Assembly (NCBI GenBank): GCA_034926865.1 | Contig: JAYFQP010000013.1 | Span: 1 to 64,000 of the forward strand | Length of the DNA stretch: 64,000 nucleotides | Direction of reading: 5' to 3' | From: RGIG1902 sp034926865 | GTDB taxonomy: Bacteria > Bacillota > Clostridia > Oscillospirales > Butyricicoccaceae | Shown: piece by piece, positions 26,591-35,952 of the stretch | Layout: every line of letters starts with the position of its first letter | How positions within the stretch are numbered: position 1 is the stretch's first letter | Translations under genes and position numbers: made by a program | Notes under the pieces: model-generated | Told to the model about the DNA's origin: nothing | What the model saw: the letters and a program-made list of their open reading frames with translations, nothing else | The model's database searches: none

Positions 26591-27484
26591 TTATTTTGCA
26601 GATGCCCACCAGCTGCCTGTATATATTGGATAAAACCCTATGCTATAATAAAACTGCTGTGACGACCCAACCATAGCTGTTTTTGCCCCCAGCTGCCCAC
26701 ATCTTTTCACAGCTTCCAATACAGCAGCCTTACCAAAGCCTTTCATTCTATAATCCGGATCTGTTGCTACCGGCTCAACATAAGCATAATCGTCCCCGGG
26801 AGTATACCACATTCCGCAATGAGCCACATACCTGCCATCAGGGGCAGCGACCGCAACCACAATTTCAGGAATAATCATAGGGCTTGACAGCATTTCACGT
26901 CGAATCCTTATATCTTTGTCCGTCTCTGGAGGCATCCCCTCATGGTTAAACCCTCTCCACATGACAGCGTTGTACTTATAATAGTCCCAGCCATCTGCCA
27001 TGCTGACTATTTTATAGCCATCCGGCAGGTCATAGGTAAGCTTATCTGTAATATCTATAAGCGCTACGTTTTCCTGCTTTGGCGTGGCAATAAATCCAAG
27101 ATCAAGAACAGTTTTTTGAAGCTGACGGTCATTATTGTCAACAATGACTTTCAGGCCATTCTCAACACAAAGAGAACTCATTGCGTACTCGATCATTTCT
27201 TTTTCCAGATATTTATAGCTGTCTTCTGTAAATATATAACAATCCCCCAAAGAACCTTCATATGTAGCAAGGCCTACAATTTCGCCGCCAGCCTCCCATA
27301 TTCCGATTTTTCCCAAAGCACTTCTGTCAAGCATTGAGTGAGTTATCATCCATTCCCAGCGGCTCCAAGTGAAGCCCGGATATTTCATATGCTTGCGGTT
27401 AAGGGCGATTAAAAACTCCCGTACCTTTTTATAATCGCTTGTAAACAATGGCTCTGAAGTATAATTTCTCATTTTAACAGGCAT
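26591..27484 (-). CDS. GNAT acetyltransferase with two GNAT-like domains
   Basis: The protein of about 297 residues contains an N-terminal degenerate acyltransferase-like domain (roughly residues 20-140, with GEIVGLATYEG) and a C-terminal GNAT domain with the acetyl-CoA motif VATDPDYRMKGFGKAAVLEAV and the ending YYSIGFYPI. Tandem GNAT proteins often use one domain for catalysis and one for structure. An in-frame TTG at 27502 exists, but the ATG at 27484 after GGGGGGT is more likely. Substrate unknown. It is convergent with the M20 peptidase. Confidence 0.82.
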   Translation of the reverse strand: MPVKMRNYTSEPLFTSDYKKVREFLIALNRKHMKYPGFTWSRWEWMITHSMLDRSALGKIGIWEAGGEIVGLATYEGSLGDCYIFTEDSYKYLEKEMIEYAMSSLCVENGLKVIVDNNDRQLQKTVLDLGFIATPKQENVALIDITDKLTYDLPDGYKIVSMADGWDYYKYNAVMWRGFNHEGMPPETDKDIRIRREMLSSPMIIPEIVVAVAAPDGRYVAHCGMWYTPGDDYAYVEPVATDPDYRMKGFGKAAVLEAVKRCGQLGAKTAMVGSSQQFYYSIGFYPIYTGSWWASAK

Positions 27485-27589
27485 GACTACCCCCCGTTTC
27501 AACTATAATATGTCTTTTCAGTTATCCCCTTTCTGCTGATCCATGGTTTTTAATGCTTCACATATTCCGTAGTTTTGAATATGCCATTA

Positions 27590-27616
27590 AAAAAGCAGGA
27601 CGGAAAACCGCCCTGC
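27590..27616 (-). terminator. terminator after serS (end of origin operon)
   Basis: On the minus strand GCAGGGCGG, loop TTTT, CCGTCCTGC (one G-T pair) is followed by TTTTTT, 13 bases after the serS stop. This ends the parA-parB-serS transcript. Confidence 0.9.
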
Positions 27617-27628
27617 CTGCAAAAGCCT

Positions 27629-28933
27629 TTACTGCCAATTCTTCATATCCTTGGTAATGACCTCAATGCCGCCAAGGTATTTTCTAAGGCATTCAGGAAC
27701 GACAACGCTGCCGTCCTTAAGCTGATTCTGCTCGACAATGGCGGGCAATATACGGCTTGTGGCCAGGCCCGAGCCGTTAAGTGTATGCACAAGTTCCGGT
27801 TTGCCTGTAGCTTCTCTGCGGAACCTAATAGCTCCCCTTCTGGCCTGATAGTCCCGGGCATTTGAAACCGAAGATACCTCCTTGTAGCCATTCATAGATG
27901 GAATGTGTATCTCAATGTCATAAGTTCTCGCCATCGAGGCGGAACAGTCCTCCGCTGCAAGCTTCACTGTGCGGAAATGGAAGCCCAAGCCCTTTACCAG
28001 GGCCTCCGCCTTGCCTACAAGCTCTTCAAAAGCTTCGTCAGACTTTTCCGGAAGTGTATACTGCACCATTTCTACTTTATTGAACTGATGTCCTCTCACC
28101 ATGCCGCGCTCGTCGGCGCGATGGCTTCCGGCTTCTTTGCGGAAACAAGGCGTATATGCAACATATTTTCGCGGCAGCTCTTTTTCTGTCAATATTTCAT
28201 TCATATGAAGGCTGACAAGCGCCGTTTCCGCGGTGGGAAGCATAAAAAGGCTGCGCTCATCTTCTTCAGTATTTATCCAGTACACATCTTCCTTGAACTT
28301 TGGGAACTGGCCTGAAACATAACCTGTTTCCATCCCAAGCATATGTGGCACCATGACTAGTTCATAGCCATCAGCAAGGTGCGTTTCTATAAAATAGTTA
28401 AGCAGCGCCCACTCAAGCCTTGCTCCCATGCCTCGATATATCCAAAACCCGCTGCCAGAAAGCTTTGTGCCGCGCTCATAGTCGATAAGCCCAAGATTTG
28501 TGCATAGGTCAACATGATTCTGTGGCTCAAAAGCGAACACATGCGGCGCACCGAATGTTCTCAGTTCCTGGTTGTTTTCCTTGCCGCCCGGGGCAAGATC
28601 CTTATCCGGCAAGTTTGGGAGGGTCAACATAACTTCCCTGAAAGCCGCATCTACTTCCCTAAGCTTTATATCTTTATTTTTTATTTCATCTGCAAGCTCT
28701 TTCATCCTTGTCATTACAGGCATGGTATCTTCGCCCGCCTTTTTCATGACAGGAATTTGTTTGGAAACCTTATTCTGCTCCGCCTTGAGGGTGTCGGTTT
28801 CAAGAATAAGTGAACGTCGCTCTCCGTCAAGACGCAGTATCTCGGATATCTCTTGTTTAGCGTCCTTGCCCTTTGCCAAAAGGCGGTCAATAACTTCCTG
28901 CGGATTCTCTTTAATAAGTTTTATATCCAGCAT
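27629..28933 (-). CDS. serS: seryl-tRNA synthetase
   Basis: SerS charges tRNA-Ser. The 434-residue protein has the N-terminal coiled-coil arm (about residues 25-105) that grips the long variable arm of tRNA-Ser. The class II core follows, with motif 2 CFRKEAGSHRADERGMVRGHQF and motif 3 near SGLATSRILPAIVEQNQ. The ATG at 28933, eight bases after GAGG, is preferred over a TTG at 28939. It lies 10 bases after parB, so it is in the same operon; no T-box leader is present, as expected for an internal gene. The parA-parB-serS linkage is seen in other Firmicutes origin regions. Confidence 0.97.
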   Translation of the reverse strand: MLDIKLIKENPQEVIDRLLAKGKDAKQEISEILRLDGERRSLILETDTLKAEQNKVSKQIPVMKKAGEDTMPVMTRMKELADEIKNKDIKLREVDAAFREVMLTLPNLPDKDLAPGGKENNQELRTFGAPHVFAFEPQNHVDLCTNLGLIDYERGTKLSGSGFWIYRGMGARLEWALLNYFIETHLADGYELVMVPHMLGMETGYVSGQFPKFKEDVYWINTEEDERSLFMLPTAETALVSLHMNEILTEKELPRKYVAYTPCFRKEAGSHRADERGMVRGHQFNKVEMVQYTLPEKSDEAFEELVGKAEALVKGLGFHFRTVKLAAEDCSASMARTYDIEIHIPSMNGYKEVSSVSNARDYQARRGAIRFRREATGKPELVHTLNGSGLATSRILPAIVEQNQLKDGSVVVPECLRKYLGGIEVITKDMKNWQ

Positions 28934-28943
28934 AATCAATACC

Positions 28944-29801
28944 TCAATCTTTTTCTATTCTGTTAAGGGCTGCGCAGACCCTTTCAAGATCGTCATTGCC
29001 ATAATATTCAATCGTCAGCTTGCCCTTTTTTTTACCATGATTTATAACTATTTTGTGGCCTGTTGCGGACGAAAGTGATCGTTCAAGCTCCCTGACGTAG
29101 ATTGCCGACCCATTTTCCTTTTTCTTGCCTTCCTTGTCCCCAATGCTTTCAAGAAGCCTTTTAACCATTTTTTCCGTATCTCTAACGGATAATTCACGCT
29201 CGATAATTATTTTCGCCCCGTCAAGGGCTGATTTCTCATCAAGCGGCACTAAAGCACGTCCATGTCCGGCACTTAAAGCCCCGGAAGCAATCATTTCGCA
29301 TATAGGCTCAGGCAGTGACAAAAGCCTTAAGGAATTAGCAATATACGGTCTTGAGCGACCAACCTTTTCCCCTGCTTTATCCTGGCTAAGGCCAAAATCC
29401 TCAATAAGCTTCTGATATCCCAACGCTTCTTCGATAGGGTTTAAATCCTGACGCTGAAGATTTTCCACAAGGGCGAGCTGATACGCCTCGCGCTCATCTA
29501 TATCCAGCACGTATGCAGGGATTTCGCCAAGTCCTGCTGATCTGGCCGCTCTCCATCTGCGCTCTCCGGCAATTATCTGGTAGGTTTCGCCCATGCGCCT
29601 TACAGTTATCGGGGTTATAACTCCATTTTGCCGTATGCTCTCTTCAAGTTCGCTCATTGCCTGAGGATCAAACTCACGCCTTGGCTGGTTGGGGTTTGGC
29701 TCTATTTCTCGGAGCTTTATCCCTTTTACTGCCGTATCTGCGGTCATCTCATCACCAAAAAGCGCCGAAAGCCCTTTTCCAAGACCTTTACCTGAAGTCA
29801 T
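28944..29801 (-). CDS. parB: chromosome partitioning protein ParB (Spo0J)
   Basis: The 285-residue protein starts with the ParA-interacting segment SGKGLGKGLSALFGDE. It continues with the CTPase domain (NPNQPRREFDPQAM, GERRWRAARSAG), the helix-turn-helix (GLSQDKAGEKVGRSRPYIANSL) and a C-terminal dimerisation region. ParB binds parS, slides as a CTP-gated clamp and loads condensin near the origin. It overlaps parA by four bases (ATGA). A parS site lies 110 bases upstream of parA. The second ParB-family gene nearby is the Noc paralogue. Confidence 0.97.
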   Translation of the reverse strand: MTSGKGLGKGLSALFGDEMTADTAVKGIKLREIEPNPNQPRREFDPQAMSELEESIRQNGVITPITVRRMGETYQIIAGERRWRAARSAGLGEIPAYVLDIDEREAYQLALVENLQRQDLNPIEEALGYQKLIEDFGLSQDKAGEKVGRSRPYIANSLRLLSLPEPICEMIASGALSAGHGRALVPLDEKSALDGAKIIIERELSVRDTEKMVKRLLESIGDKEGKKKENGSAIYVRELERSLSSATGHKIVINHGKKKGKLTIEYYGNDDLERVCAALNRIEKD

Positions 29802-30565
29802 TTAACCCCTCCTCTCTGATTCTTCAAAAACTCGTTGGCTACGTCATTATACGCCTCTGCCCCTCTGGACAGGCGATCATAAGCTATTATTGGCTGGCCA
29901 TGGCTGGGAGCCTCCGAAAGCCTCACATTTCTCGGAATAACGGTTTTATATACTTTCTTGCCGAAATATTTTTTTACCTCTTCCGCTACCTGAAGAGTTA
30001 GATTAGTCCTGCTGTCGTACATAGTAAGGACGATGCCTTCAATATCAATGCTTTGATTATAAAGCTTTTTTACCGTTCTTATAGTCGAAACAAGCTGACT
30101 CAGCCCCTCAAGCGCATAATATTCACACTGCATCGGCACAAGCACACTATTTGATGCCGCCAGCGCGTTTATTGTAAGAAGGCCAAGTGATGGCGGACAA
30201 TCTATAAATATGTAATCGTAGTTCTCTTTAATCTGCCTAAGAACATTCCCTAGGGCCTTTTCCCTCAGCGCTCCAGATGCAAGCTCAAGCTCAGCCCCCG
30301 CAAGGTTTATATCCGAAGGCATGATATCACACCACTTGGTATTTGTGATTGCCTGCTCCGCCTGGCACTCTCCAAGTAAAGCAGGATAAATATTCTCTTT
30401 TTTATGGCCTTCATAGCCAAGCCCTGACGAAGAGTTGCCTTGCGGGTCAAGGTCACACAGCAGAACCCGGCTTCCCTTTGCCGCCACAAAGGTTGCAAGG
30501 TTTACCGCAGTGGTCGTCTTTCCTACCCCGCCCTTCTGGTTGGCTATCGCAATGATTTTTGCCAT
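29798..30565 (-). CDS. parA: chromosome partitioning ATPase ParA (Soj)
   Basis: The 255-residue Walker-type ATPase has the deviant Walker A motif KGGVGKTT at residues 11-18, IFIDCPPSLGLLT in Walker B, and a typical C-terminal segment VRLSEAPSHGQPIIAYD. Soj/ParA dimers bind the nucleoid, work with ParB in origin segregation and modulate DnaA. TTTGGAGGAG precedes the ATG. It is the first gene of parA-parB-serS, after a gap containing parS and the noc terminator. Confidence 0.97.
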   Translation of the reverse strand: MAKIIAIANQKGGVGKTTTAVNLATFVAAKGSRVLLCDLDPQGNSSSGLGYEGHKKENIYPALLGECQAEQAITNTKWCDIMPSDINLAGAELELASGALREKALGNVLRQIKENYDYIFIDCPPSLGLLTINALAASNSVLVPMQCEYYALEGLSQLVSTIRTVKKLYNQSIDIEGIVLTMYDSRTNLTLQVAEEVKKYFGKKVYKTVIPRNVRLSEAPSHGQPIIAYDRLSRGAEAYNDVANEFLKNQRGGVK

Positions 30566-30675
30566 ATTACTCCTCCAAAGCTCTGTTTGTTTTTAATTAT
30601 ACACTTTTAGGAGTTAGGTGTAAAGGTTCCCAATGCCTTTTTTGACTCTTCAGTGCTTCAGCTTATGTTTACACG

Positions 30676-30689
30676 GTTTCACGTGAAAC
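30676..30689. promoter_or_regulatory. parS: parS centromere site
   Basis: GTTTCACGTGAAAC is a perfect 14-bp palindrome identical to the core of the parS consensus bound by ParB/Spo0J. Its place between parA and noc, about 12 kb from the dnaA-dnaN gap, is typical of Firmicutes. The flanks (G and G) deviate from the longest consensus only at the outermost positions. Confidence 0.93.
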
Positions 30690-30777
30690 GTAAAGCAATA
30701 TCGCTTTACATATTATTTTCTCTTTAATATGCTTTATTACCCCTTATCAGCAAAAATTATTCGCGTGAAAATATAAA

Positions 30778-30802
30778 GCGGCCGGGCACTGGCGCCGGCC
30801 GC
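30778..30802 (-). terminator. terminator after noc
   Basis: GCGGCCGG / CCGGCCGC 8-bp GC stem with a 9-base loop, followed on the minus strand by TTTATATTTT. It lies 20 bases beyond the noc stop and separates noc from parA. Confidence 0.8.
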
Positions 30803-30821
30803 ACTAATAATCCCGGGTTAT

Positions 30822-31628
30822 TTATGCCCGCTGCTGCTGTGATGGTATAACGATTGTAAGGCAAATATTTCCGTTATCATTTGACTGTGTGCAAACTGCG
30901 TCTATTCCCGCGCTTCTTACACAGCTAACTGCTTTAGTGACACTGTTGAGAAAAAATCTTATATCTTTTATGAATATCTGCTTTCTTGGCTTATGAATGT
31001 TTCTACCTGCCTTAACTTTTTCGATATACTCTTCAGCCTGCGAAACATTCATCTTTTTGTTTGCGATGTGAAGAGCCGCGGCGAGCTGTTCTTCTTCATC
31101 CTCCAGGGAGAGAAGGGCCCTGCCATGGCGCTCAGTTAGCTTATATTGTCGAATAGCCGCTACAGTATCTGCTGAAAGCTTAAGAAGCCGAAGCTTGTTG
31201 GCCACAGCAGCCTGAGTTTTTCCAACCTGCTCGGCTGCTTGCTGCTGCGTAAGGCCAAATTCTCTGGTAAGGCGCAAAAGGCCCTCTGCTTCCTCAAACG
31301 GGTCAAGATCTTTACGCTGAAGATTTTCCACCAACGCTAGGGCAGAGCTTGTCCTGTCGTCGGCCTCAATTATATAGCAAGGCACAGTTTCAAGCCCTGC
31401 CATTTTTGAAGCCCTGAGCCTCCGCTCACCTGCGATCAACAGATATCCGTCGCCATTGCGGCGAACGGTAAGCGGCGTAATAACACCGTAGCGCTGGATA
31501 CTTTCAGAAAGCTCGGTTAGAGCATCCCGGTCAAATATCCTTCTGGGCTGTTGCGGATTTGGCGTTATTTTAGAGATAGGAATGTGTTTAAGCTTAGGTC
31601 CGCCCTTTAAATCGATGGAAAAAGCCAT
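30822..31628 (-). CDS. noc: nucleoid occlusion protein Noc (ParB paralogue)
   Basis: This 268-residue ParB-family protein has the same layout as ParB: NPQQPRRIFDRDAL, the CTP-binding GERRLRASKMAG, and the helix-turn-helix GLTQQQAAEQVGKTQAAVANKL. Placement directly downstream of rsmG and upstream of parA is the classical Noc locus. Noc binds its own DNA sites and blocks division over the nucleoid through membrane binding. The N-terminus MAFSIDLKGG is not an obvious amphipathic membrane helix like that of B. subtilis Noc, so membrane targeting is uncertain. I saw no consensus Noc site (ATTTCCCGGGAAAT) in the window. AAGGAAGTG precedes the ATG. Confidence 0.85.
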   Translation of the reverse strand: MAFSIDLKGGPKLKHIPISKITPNPQQPRRIFDRDALTELSESIQRYGVITPLTVRRNGDGYLLIAGERRLRASKMAGLETVPCYIIEADDRTSSALALVENLQRKDLDPFEEAEGLLRLTREFGLTQQQAAEQVGKTQAAVANKLRLLKLSADTVAAIRQYKLTERHGRALLSLEDEEEQLAAALHIANKKMNVSQAEEYIEKVKAGRNIHKPRKQIFIKDIRFFLNSVTKAVSCVRSAGIDAVCTQSNDNGNICLTIVIPSQQQRA

Positions 31629-31832
31629 ATTTTCACTTCCTTTTTTCTATATATTACCAATTAAAAATGGAAAAATATGGCGAATTATAACTGTTGGGGA
31701 AATATTTATACGGCTTATTTCCCAAAACAAAAATAACAAGTAAATGCAGAACTACAAAGCGCTCAAAGGTCATGTTAGAGCATGAATGAGTGGTCATAAT
31801 TAGCGCATCTGAATATTCTTAACTCTACCAAA

Positions 31833-31853
31833 AAGGCGGCATTATGCCGCCTT
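31833..31853 (-). terminator. terminator after rsmG
   Basis: AAGGCGGC / GCCGCCTT 8-bp stem with a 5-base loop; on the minus strand it is followed by TTTTTGG. It lies 14 bases after the rsmG stop and closes the mnmG-rsmG unit before noc. Confidence 0.85.
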
Positions 31854-31867
31854 AAATAATTTACGTT

Positions 31868-32572
31868 CTAAAGCGGCTTTTTTGAAATAGCCGCATATTT
31901 TCTAGGATATCCCTTAGGCGTTGGCGCAGTTTTTTCAATAATCAGAACCTGCCGCATAACTCCCTGCTCAACTGAGTATTCTCTGCGCTCTCTAAGGCAT
32001 CCCCCCATAAAGCTTATGGCATGTTCAGACTCGCTTATCTCATCCTCGGCGGACTGCCCACAGCTCTTCATCGGCATAAAAAGCCCACCGTGCTTTAAAA
32101 ATCCCAAAGAAAGCTCACAAAGAATATTGAGCGGTGCAACTGCTCTTGATGTTACGATATCAAAGCTTCCACTCATTTTGGCGGATGCTTCCTCTGCTCT
32201 AATAGCAAGTGTTTTTACCGCGATCCCAATATCTTCTGCCGCCTCATTAATAAAAGCGATACGTTTGGCTGTACTGTCAAGCATGGTTATGTCAAGCGGC
32301 AAGTCATACAATTTAAGCGGCATGCCGGGAAACCCGGCTCCGGTTCCTATATCAAGTATTTTCTTGCCTTTAAGCTCGGTACATCTCAATAAAAATAGGC
32401 TGTCGGCCATATGGCGGCGGGCGACTTCTTCTGGTGTCTTAATGGCCGTAAGGTTCATAACCTTATTTTTCTCAAGCAACAGCTCTGAAAAGCGCCTCAT
32501 CCTTCCAATCTGCTCATCAGTTATATTCATTCCCAAGGAGGCCAGACATTCCCTTAAAACTTCATCAAACAT
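31868..32572 (-). CDS. rsmG: 16S rRNA m7G527 methyltransferase
   Basis: RsmG (GidB) methylates G527 of 16S rRNA using S-adenosylmethionine. The 234-residue protein has the N-terminal NKVMNLTAI segment, the SAM-binding ILDIGTGAGFPGMPL, and VTSRAVAPLNILCEL. Loss of this enzyme is a known route to low-level streptomycin resistance in other bacteria; nothing here suggests loss. It overlaps mnmG by 8 bases, the usual mnmG-rsmG coupling. Confidence 0.96.
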   Translation of the reverse strand: MFDEVLRECLASLGMNITDEQIGRMRRFSELLLEKNKVMNLTAIKTPEEVARRHMADSLFLLRCTELKGKKILDIGTGAGFPGMPLKLYDLPLDITMLDSTAKRIAFINEAAEDIGIAVKTLAIRAEEASAKMSGSFDIVTSRAVAPLNILCELSLGFLKHGGLFMPMKSCGQSAEDEISESEHAISFMGGCLRERREYSVEQGVMRQVLIIEKTAPTPKGYPRKYAAISKKPL

Positions 32573-34445
32573 CCTTTTTCCCCTCCATGGATGATAAATA
32601 CACGATAAGCCCTCCTATATCAGCAGGAGACACCCCTGATATACGCCCTGCCTGCCCAAGTGTTTTGGGACGTATAGCTGAAAGCTTTTGCCTTGCCTCT
32701 ACCCTTAAAAGAGATATAGCCATATAATCAATATTCTCGGGCAGGCTTCTGTCTTCAAGTCGCTTCTGTTCTTCGATCTCCCGCAGGCCACGCCTTATAT
32801 ATCCCTCATATTTAATATTTATCTCTACTTGTTCTATTACTTCTTTTGAAAGAACAGGACGTAAAAGATCAACCACTGTAAGGTCGTCATAGCCTACCTG
32901 CGGACGCTTCATAAGATCATAAAGAGATATTCCTGTAACTACAGTGGATGTTCCCAAGCCCCCCAGAATGGCGTTAAGCTCATCAGAAGGTGCTATAACA
33001 GTCTTCTTAAGCCTCTGTATCTCCTCTTCGGCAAGGGCATATTTACGTTCCATATTTTTGTATCTGTCTTCTGCTACAAGCCCAAGCTCACGCCCGTACC
33101 CCATCAGGCGAAAGTCCGCGTTATCCTGCCTTGCTGTCAGACGATATTCCGAACGTGATGTCATCATCCTATAGGGCTCATTAGTTCCCTTTGTTACAAG
33201 GTCATCAATCAGCGTGCCTATATACCCATCAGTTCGCTTTAGTGTAAAATGTGCCCTTCCAAGCACCTTATGTGCCGCGTTTATACCTGCAACAAGCCCC
33301 TGGCCCGCCGCTTCTTCATATCCCGAGCTTCCGCAAAGCTGCCCCGCCGCAAAAAGCCCGCTGACAGCCTTTGTTTCAAGCGCTGCCGTCAGGCACAAAG
33401 GATCAAGGCAATCATATTCTATGGCGTATCCAAAACGCATAACCGAAACGTTCTCCAGCCCCTCTATAGAATGAAGCATAGCAATCTGAACATCCTCAGG
33501 CAAAGAGGTAGAAAGCCCCTGAAGATATATCTCTGAGGTTTCAAGCCCGCAAGGCTCCAAAAAAAGCTGATGGCGGATTTTTTGAGGGAATCTTACCACC
33601 TTATCCTCTATGCTGGGGCAATATCGGGGGCCAACGCCCTCAATAACTCCTGTAAAAAGAGGAGAACGGTCAAGCGCAGAACGAATAATACCGTGTGTAC
33701 GCTCGTTAGTATAAAGCAGATAGCATACAGCTTTGGAGCTTGGAGCGCCGCTTCCGAAGCTGAACCCTTCCCCCTCTTCTTCTCCATACTGTACTTCCAT
33801 CTTTGAATAATCTATGGTACGCGAGTCCAGCCTTGCCGGAGTTCCTGTCTTGAATCTACGCAGCGGCAAGCCGATGTTTATAAGATTTACTGACAAAAAA
33901 TCAGCTGGAAGCATGCCGTCAGGCCCTGACTGCCGCGAAAATTCTCCAGCGAATGTCTTCCCTTTAAGATATGTCCCTGTAGCCAGAACAACGGCTTTTG
34001 CTTCAAAAAAAAGCCCCGAGGCAAGCTCTACCCCGAAGACACACCCCTTATCTGTCAAGACTTTTGCCGCCTCACCCTGCATCAGCGTAAGCCCAGGGCA
34101 GTTTTCAAGAGCATGTTTCATATATCTTCGATATGCTATGCGGTCTACCTGAGCCCTTGGCGAAAACACAGCAGGCCCCTTACCCCGGTTCAGCATCCTG
34201 AACTGTATGCCGGTAGCATCGGCAGCTCTTGCCATCTCGCCGCCAAGCGCATCTATTTCACGCACAAGCTGACCCTTCGCCGTTCCGCCCACCGATGGGT
34301 TGCAGGGCATATTCCCAACAGCATCAAGACATGTGCAAAGGCAAAGCACTGTACACCCAAGGCGTGCACCTGCCAGCGCGGCCTCTATACCGGCATGTCC
34401 GGCTCCAACGACGACAATATCATATTTTCCGCCAAAATGACTCAT
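32565..34445 (-). CDS. mnmG: tRNA U34 carboxymethylaminomethyl modification enzyme MnmG
   Basis: MnmG (GidA) works with MnmE to modify wobble U34 in tRNAs, using FAD, NADH and methylene-THF. The 626-residue protein has the FAD-binding VVVGAGHAGIEAA near the N-terminus, NPSVGGTAKGQLVREIDALGG, TGTPARLD, AGQLCGSSGYEEAAGQGLVAG and the C-terminal helical domain with VEINIKYEGYI. It is normal length. It is transcribed after mnmE and overlaps rsmG. The ATG at 34445 has a modest GGAG site about 10 bases upstream. Confidence 0.97.
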   Translation of the reverse strand: MSHFGGKYDIVVVGAGHAGIEAALAGARLGCTVLCLCTCLDAVGNMPCNPSVGGTAKGQLVREIDALGGEMARAADATGIQFRMLNRGKGPAVFSPRAQVDRIAYRRYMKHALENCPGLTLMQGEAAKVLTDKGCVFGVELASGLFFEAKAVVLATGTYLKGKTFAGEFSRQSGPDGMLPADFLSVNLINIGLPLRRFKTGTPARLDSRTIDYSKMEVQYGEEEGEGFSFGSGAPSSKAVCYLLYTNERTHGIIRSALDRSPLFTGVIEGVGPRYCPSIEDKVVRFPQKIRHQLFLEPCGLETSEIYLQGLSTSLPEDVQIAMLHSIEGLENVSVMRFGYAIEYDCLDPLCLTAALETKAVSGLFAAGQLCGSSGYEEAAGQGLVAGINAAHKVLGRAHFTLKRTDGYIGTLIDDLVTKGTNEPYRMMTSRSEYRLTARQDNADFRLMGYGRELGLVAEDRYKNMERKYALAEEEIQRLKKTVIAPSDELNAILGGLGTSTVVTGISLYDLMKRPQVGYDDLTVVDLLRPVLSKEVIEQVEINIKYEGYIRRGLREIEEQKRLEDRSLPENIDYMAISLLRVEARQKLSAIRPKTLGQAGRISGVSPADIGGLIVYLSSMEGKKDV

Positions 34446-34531
34446 CTTTTGTTTCTCCAGGCCTATGCTAAGAATGAATAACTATAATTAAAACTTCAAG
34501 TATAAACTGCTCATAATATAGCAATAAGTAT

Positions 34532-35893
34532 CTATTTTCCTACGCAAAACCGAGAAAAAATCCCCTCAGTTATATCTATATCAACCTCGTACCCTAATAT
34601 CTGCCCAATAAGCCGCGCTGCTCGTTCAGCATCAAGAAGAAATGCATCAGCGGTCAGGCCAAGCTGAGCGCTTCTTTTCGCCTCTTGCAACGCCCTTAAA
34701 GCCTCAAGTATAAGCCCCGCCTGTCTGGGGCTTGTTATAATAGCCTCTGTCATATCCGGGGCATTGGCCTCCATCCATGCCGTAATGCCCTCTATGCCTT
34801 CCCCTGTAATAGCAGACATTTGAAAAACACTTTCGAATGACCCCAAAATCAAATCCTCGTCAAACGCAAGGTTCAGCTTGTCTGTTTTGTTAATAACCGC
34901 CGCCGCATTTTTGCCTTTTGCAAGCTCAACAACCCTGATGTCCTCCTCTTCAAGCGGTGCTGAACCATCAAAGACGGTGATAATAAGCATAGCATCTCGC
35001 GCGGCCTCAAAACTGCGCTCGATGCCAATAGTTTCAGCCTTTGAAAGCCCGTTGCGTATACCTGCGGTATCCATCATCGAAAATGTCTTTCCGCCAAGAG
35101 TTATTCTATGTCCGACTACATCTCGGGTGGTTCCTGCTTCTTCTGTAACAATAGCTCGCTCAAAACCGACAAGACAGTTAAAAATAGATGATTTTCCCGC
35201 ATTGGGCTTGCCTATTATTGCTACCGGTATACCGTCGCTCAATGAGGACGATCTCAGGTATCCATTATAAAGATTCTCAAGCCTTAAACAATATCCGCTT
35301 ATTATTTTGACAGCGTTTTCATACTCAAATGGCTCAATATCCTCATCGCTATAATCACATACGGCATAAAAATGCGCTATAAGCCCAAGAATTCCCTCCC
35401 GCATTTCTTTAAGCGAAGTTGAATGACATCCTTTAAGCAATGCAGCAGCATTCTTAGCTCCCTGCTCAGTCTGCGAATATATAAGATCAGCTACAGCCTC
35501 TGCCTCGGAAAGATCCATCTTGCCGTTCATGAAAGCCCTTTTTGTAAACTCTCCCGCCTCGGCAGGTCTTGCACCAAAAACAAAAGCGCTTCTGAGCGCG
35601 GCAGAAACTATCGCTTGCGAACCGTGGCAAAAAACTTCTGCCATATCTTCACCCGTATACGAGTTAGGCCCTCTATATATGCAGATAAGGCAGATATCAA
35701 CAGGTTGCCCATCGGAAGCCAACAACTCTCCGTATATCATCTCTTTTGTTTTACAATCAGTAATGCGTTTTTTGCCTTTTGGCTTGAAAAAACTGCTCAG
35801 AATATCTATTGCGCCCGTTCCCGAAAGCCGGATTATGCCTATGGCGGCGGGAAGCGAACCTCCTGAATATGCGGCTATTACGTCAGTCTTCAT
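34532..35893 (-). CDS. mnmE: tRNA modification GTPase MnmE
   Basis: MnmE (TrmE) is the GTPase partner of MnmG. The 453-residue product has the N-terminal folate-binding domain (AAYSGGSLPAAIGIIRLSG), a central helical region, the inserted G domain (GKPNAGKSSIFN, EEAGTTRDVV, DTAGIRNG, NKTD), and the C-terminal CVGK, where the Cys is the conserved end motif CxGK. I start at the ATG at 35893, just after GGGAGGGAAGAGG; the in-frame ATG at 35917 would place that site inside the gene. It precedes mnmG. Confidence 0.96.
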   Translation of the reverse strand: MKTDVIAAYSGGSLPAAIGIIRLSGTGAIDILSSFFKPKGKKRITDCKTKEMIYGELLASDGQPVDICLICIYRGPNSYTGEDMAEVFCHGSQAIVSAALRSAFVFGARPAEAGEFTKRAFMNGKMDLSEAEAVADLIYSQTEQGAKNAAALLKGCHSTSLKEMREGILGLIAHFYAVCDYSDEDIEPFEYENAVKIISGYCLRLENLYNGYLRSSSLSDGIPVAIIGKPNAGKSSIFNCLVGFERAIVTEEAGTTRDVVGHRITLGGKTFSMMDTAGIRNGLSKAETIGIERSFEAARDAMLIITVFDGSAPLEEEDIRVVELAKGKNAAAVINKTDKLNLAFDEDLILGSFESVFQMSAITGEGIEGITAWMEANAPDMTEAIITSPRQAGLILEALRALQEAKRSAQLGLTADAFLLDAERAARLIGQILGYEVDIDITEGIFSRFCVGK

Positions 35894-35952
35894 AATGCCT
35901 CTTCCCTCCCCTGCCATCTTTGCTTAAGATTATTACAGTCTTGCGGCTATTT

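Noticed and set aside
28934..28943. T-box leader before serS
   Set aside because: serS starts 10 bases after parB inside an operon, leaving no room for a T-box.
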